Source of the DNA: an uncultured Lutimaribacter sp.
Lineage (GTDB): Bacteria > Pseudomonadota > Alphaproteobacteria > Rhodobacterales > Rhodobacteraceae
Length of the DNA: 55,600 nt
Assembly (NCBI GenBank): GCA_913061505.1
Contig: CAJXSO010000018.1
Coordinates: 1-55,600 of the forward strand
Direction: 5' to 3'
Under the pieces are notes generated by a model that had not been told where the DNA came from, searched no databases, and saw only the letters and a program-made list of their open reading frames with translations. A program made the position numbers and the translations under genes. Positions 54,555 to 55,600 of the stretch are shown here, one piece after another; position 1 is the first letter of the stretch; each line of letters starts with the position of its first letter.

Positions 54555-55255
54555 AGGTCTGTCTCCAGCAAGCGGGTCAACGGAACAAGATGTGTGGTGG
54601 TGTCATCGCGCAGCAGCATGCCGAAATCTTCGTCTACGCCCAAAAACGTGCCTTTCAGGCCAAAACAGCTGGTTTCCTCGCCCATGCCATGGGCCAGGCC
54701 GCGCCATTCGGCGTGCAGGGGGCGGTTGCCCTCGTCTTCCCAGCGGGTGATCCAGTTCATACTGTGGCGTGCCCAGGCCTCGAGCAGCTGGGCGGGGGAA
54801 ACATCGGCGCACCCTTCGGCGAACAGCGCGGTTTGATCGGGTGTATCGCCAGGGTTTTCGCTGGGCGGATAGAGCGGCAGGCGCAGGCCGATCACCAGCC
54901 AATCAGGTGCAGTGCCGGCATCGGCGGCCGAGGCATATACCTGAAACCCACCGCAGCGCGCCCCGTTGATACGCAGCCCCCCATCCCATTGCAGATGCAC
55001 CGCAACCTCGGGCGGGGCAATGGCGCCCAGGGCGTTTTGAAAGCCGATCCCGCATAGTGGCAGCATCGCCATGGCCTGGGCCAGGGGCACCTCGGGCGCC
55101 AAAACCAGCCCTGCCTGCATTTCGTGGCCCAGCAGGTTATAGGCCACCAGCCCGGCATCGCAGCCCATTGTGGCCCGCATGCGGGCGTGTTCCACGGCAT
55201 CCGATACCGTGGCCTCGCCCCACATCAGGGGTGGAAAGCTGATATCGTTCTGCAC
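54551..55255 (-). CDS. Biotin/lipoate ligase-like protein with DUF4444 C-terminal domain
   Basis: Protein of 234 residues in the BPL/LPL fold family followed by an SH3-like C-terminal domain (LKGTFLGVDEDFGMLLRDDTTTHLVPLTRLL). In catalytic biotin ligases a GRGRxxR loop and KWPND are present; here the matching segment reads HLQWDGGLRINGARCGGFQVY, so the catalytic Lys is replaced and no GRGR loop is seen. It may therefore bind biotin, lipoate or an acyl carrier without ligating it. The start is GTG 55255, three bases after the mrp stop; ATG 55225 is an alternative. DUF6505 follows by ATGA. Confidence 0.75.
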   Translation of the reverse strand: MQNDISFPPLMWGEATVSDAVEHARMRATMGCDAGLVAYNLLGHEMQAGLVLAPEVPLAQAMAMLPLCGIGFQNALGAIAPPEVAVHLQWDGGLRINGARCGGFQVYASAADAGTAPDWLVIGLRLPLYPPSENPGDTPDQTALFAEGCADVSPAQLLEAWARHSMNWITRWEDEGNRPLHAEWRGLAHGMGEETSCFGLKGTFLGVDEDFGMLLRDDTTTHLVPLTRLLETDL

Positions 55256-55258
55256 GGC

Positions 55259-55600
55259 CTAGGCCACCCCCATCGCCACCAGCGCATTGGCCACATCGGC
55301 AAAGGCGCGGGCCTGTTTGCTATCGGGTTGGCTGACGGTGATCGGCGCACCCCCATCGGCGGCAAGACGAATTTGCAGATCTAACGGTATTTCGGCCAAC
55401 AGCGGCACGCCCAGCTTTGCCGCCTCTTTTGCCACCCCACCATGGCCAAACATGTGCTCTTCATGGCCGCAATTGCTGCAGATATGGGTGCTCATGTTTT
55501 CGATCATGCCCAGAATTGGCACTTTCAGCTGTTGGAACATATCAATGCCCTTGCGGGCATCCAGCAGCGCCACATCCTGCGGGGTCGAGACGATAATCGC
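55259..55600 (-). CDS. mrp: Mrp/NBP35-family iron-sulfur carrier ATPase (C-terminal part)
   Basis: C-terminal 113 residues of an Mrp/ApbC ATPase, cut by the window's right edge. AIIVSTPQDVALLDARKG is the switch II region, VPILGMIENMSTHICSNCGHEEHMFG contains the paired CxxC (CSNC) that coordinates a bridging 4Fe-4S cluster in the dimer, and LGVPLLAEIPLDLQIR is typical. The Walker A region lies beyond the edge. Its stop is 3 bp before the DUF4444 gene, suggesting an operon. Confidence 0.93.
   Translation of the reverse strand, partial: AIIVSTPQDVALLDARKGIDMFQQLKVPILGMIENMSTHICSNCGHEEHMFGHGGVAKEAAKLGVPLLAEIPLDLQIRLAADGGAPITVSQPDSKQARAFADVANALVAMGVA

Noticed and set aside
1-55600. Mobile elements, CRISPR arrays, toxin-antitoxin or defence systems
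   Set aside because: No transposase, integrase, terminal repeats, spacer-repeat arrays or defence-type domains were seen; the order is ordinary conserved chromosome.

Overview
The window is chromosomal DNA from an alphaproteobacterium, most likely a member of the Rhodobacteraceae (Roseobacter/Rhodobacter group). This rests on gene order and protein style: alphaproteobacterial AddB/AddA, Tim44-type adaptor, maf-aroE-coaE-dnaQ opposite secB, hemJ-rho-mnmE-mnmG-rsmG-parA-parB, rdgB-rph opposite hrcA-grpE, and a DUF6505/DUF4444/Mrp trio. Coding density is very high: about fifty genes, most separated by a few bases or overlapping by ATGA or 8 bp. I see no insertion sequence, prophage, CRISPR array, tRNA or rRNA.

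The central landmark is the probable chromosomal replication origin at about 17.40-17.78 kb. This 377-bp gene-free stretch holds one perfect and four near-perfect DnaA boxes, two AT-rich tracts and two inverted repeats. Genes next to it diverge from it: maf-aroE-coaE-dnaQ run left, and hemJ, rho, mnmE, mnmG, rsmG, parA and parB run right. Two perfect 16-bp ParB-binding palindromes (parS) lie at 20935 and 22837. One sits across the mnmG translation start and one inside the rsmG reading frame, just before parAB. Origin, centromere and partition genes therefore fall within about 8 kb.

Left arm (1-17.4 kb): cell-wall sugar recycling (amgK partial, murU) overlaps the AddAB recombination nuclease, then come trxA, the HslVU protease, an alpha/beta-hydrolase lipoprotein, Smr, MltA, a Tim44-like protein, FxsA and SecB. 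Right arm (25-35.7 kb): a DUF454 membrane protein, hemW, rdgB and rph, opposed to hrcA-grpE; then mutS, a MaeB-type malic enzyme and a ribokinase-family kinase.

From 35.7 to 49 kb the genes are metabolic and regulatory. They are monomeric isocitrate dehydrogenase with an operator-like palindrome at its promoter; a hybrid histidine kinase with a molybdopterin-fold periplasmic protein and a divergent LuxR-type regulator; exported MsrA; a class IV aminotransferase followed by a P-loop sulfotransferase-like protein; argG; ilvA; and an Hpt protein opposite a receiver-PP2C phosphatase. The last part (49-55.6 kb) holds Hsp33, two NUDIX hydrolases, the CCA-adding enzyme, an ABC exporter, and the DUF6505, DUF4444 and Mrp genes, the last cut by the window edge.

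Most of this is conserved housekeeping sequence. The observations I rate highest are the oriC/parS architecture, the molybdopterin-fold protein that lacks the Mo-ligand cysteine beside the hybrid kinase, the aminotransferase/P-loop pair that resembles a plant fusion protein, the degenerate biotin/lipoate-ligase-like protein with DUF6505 and Mrp, and the palindromic operator at icd.
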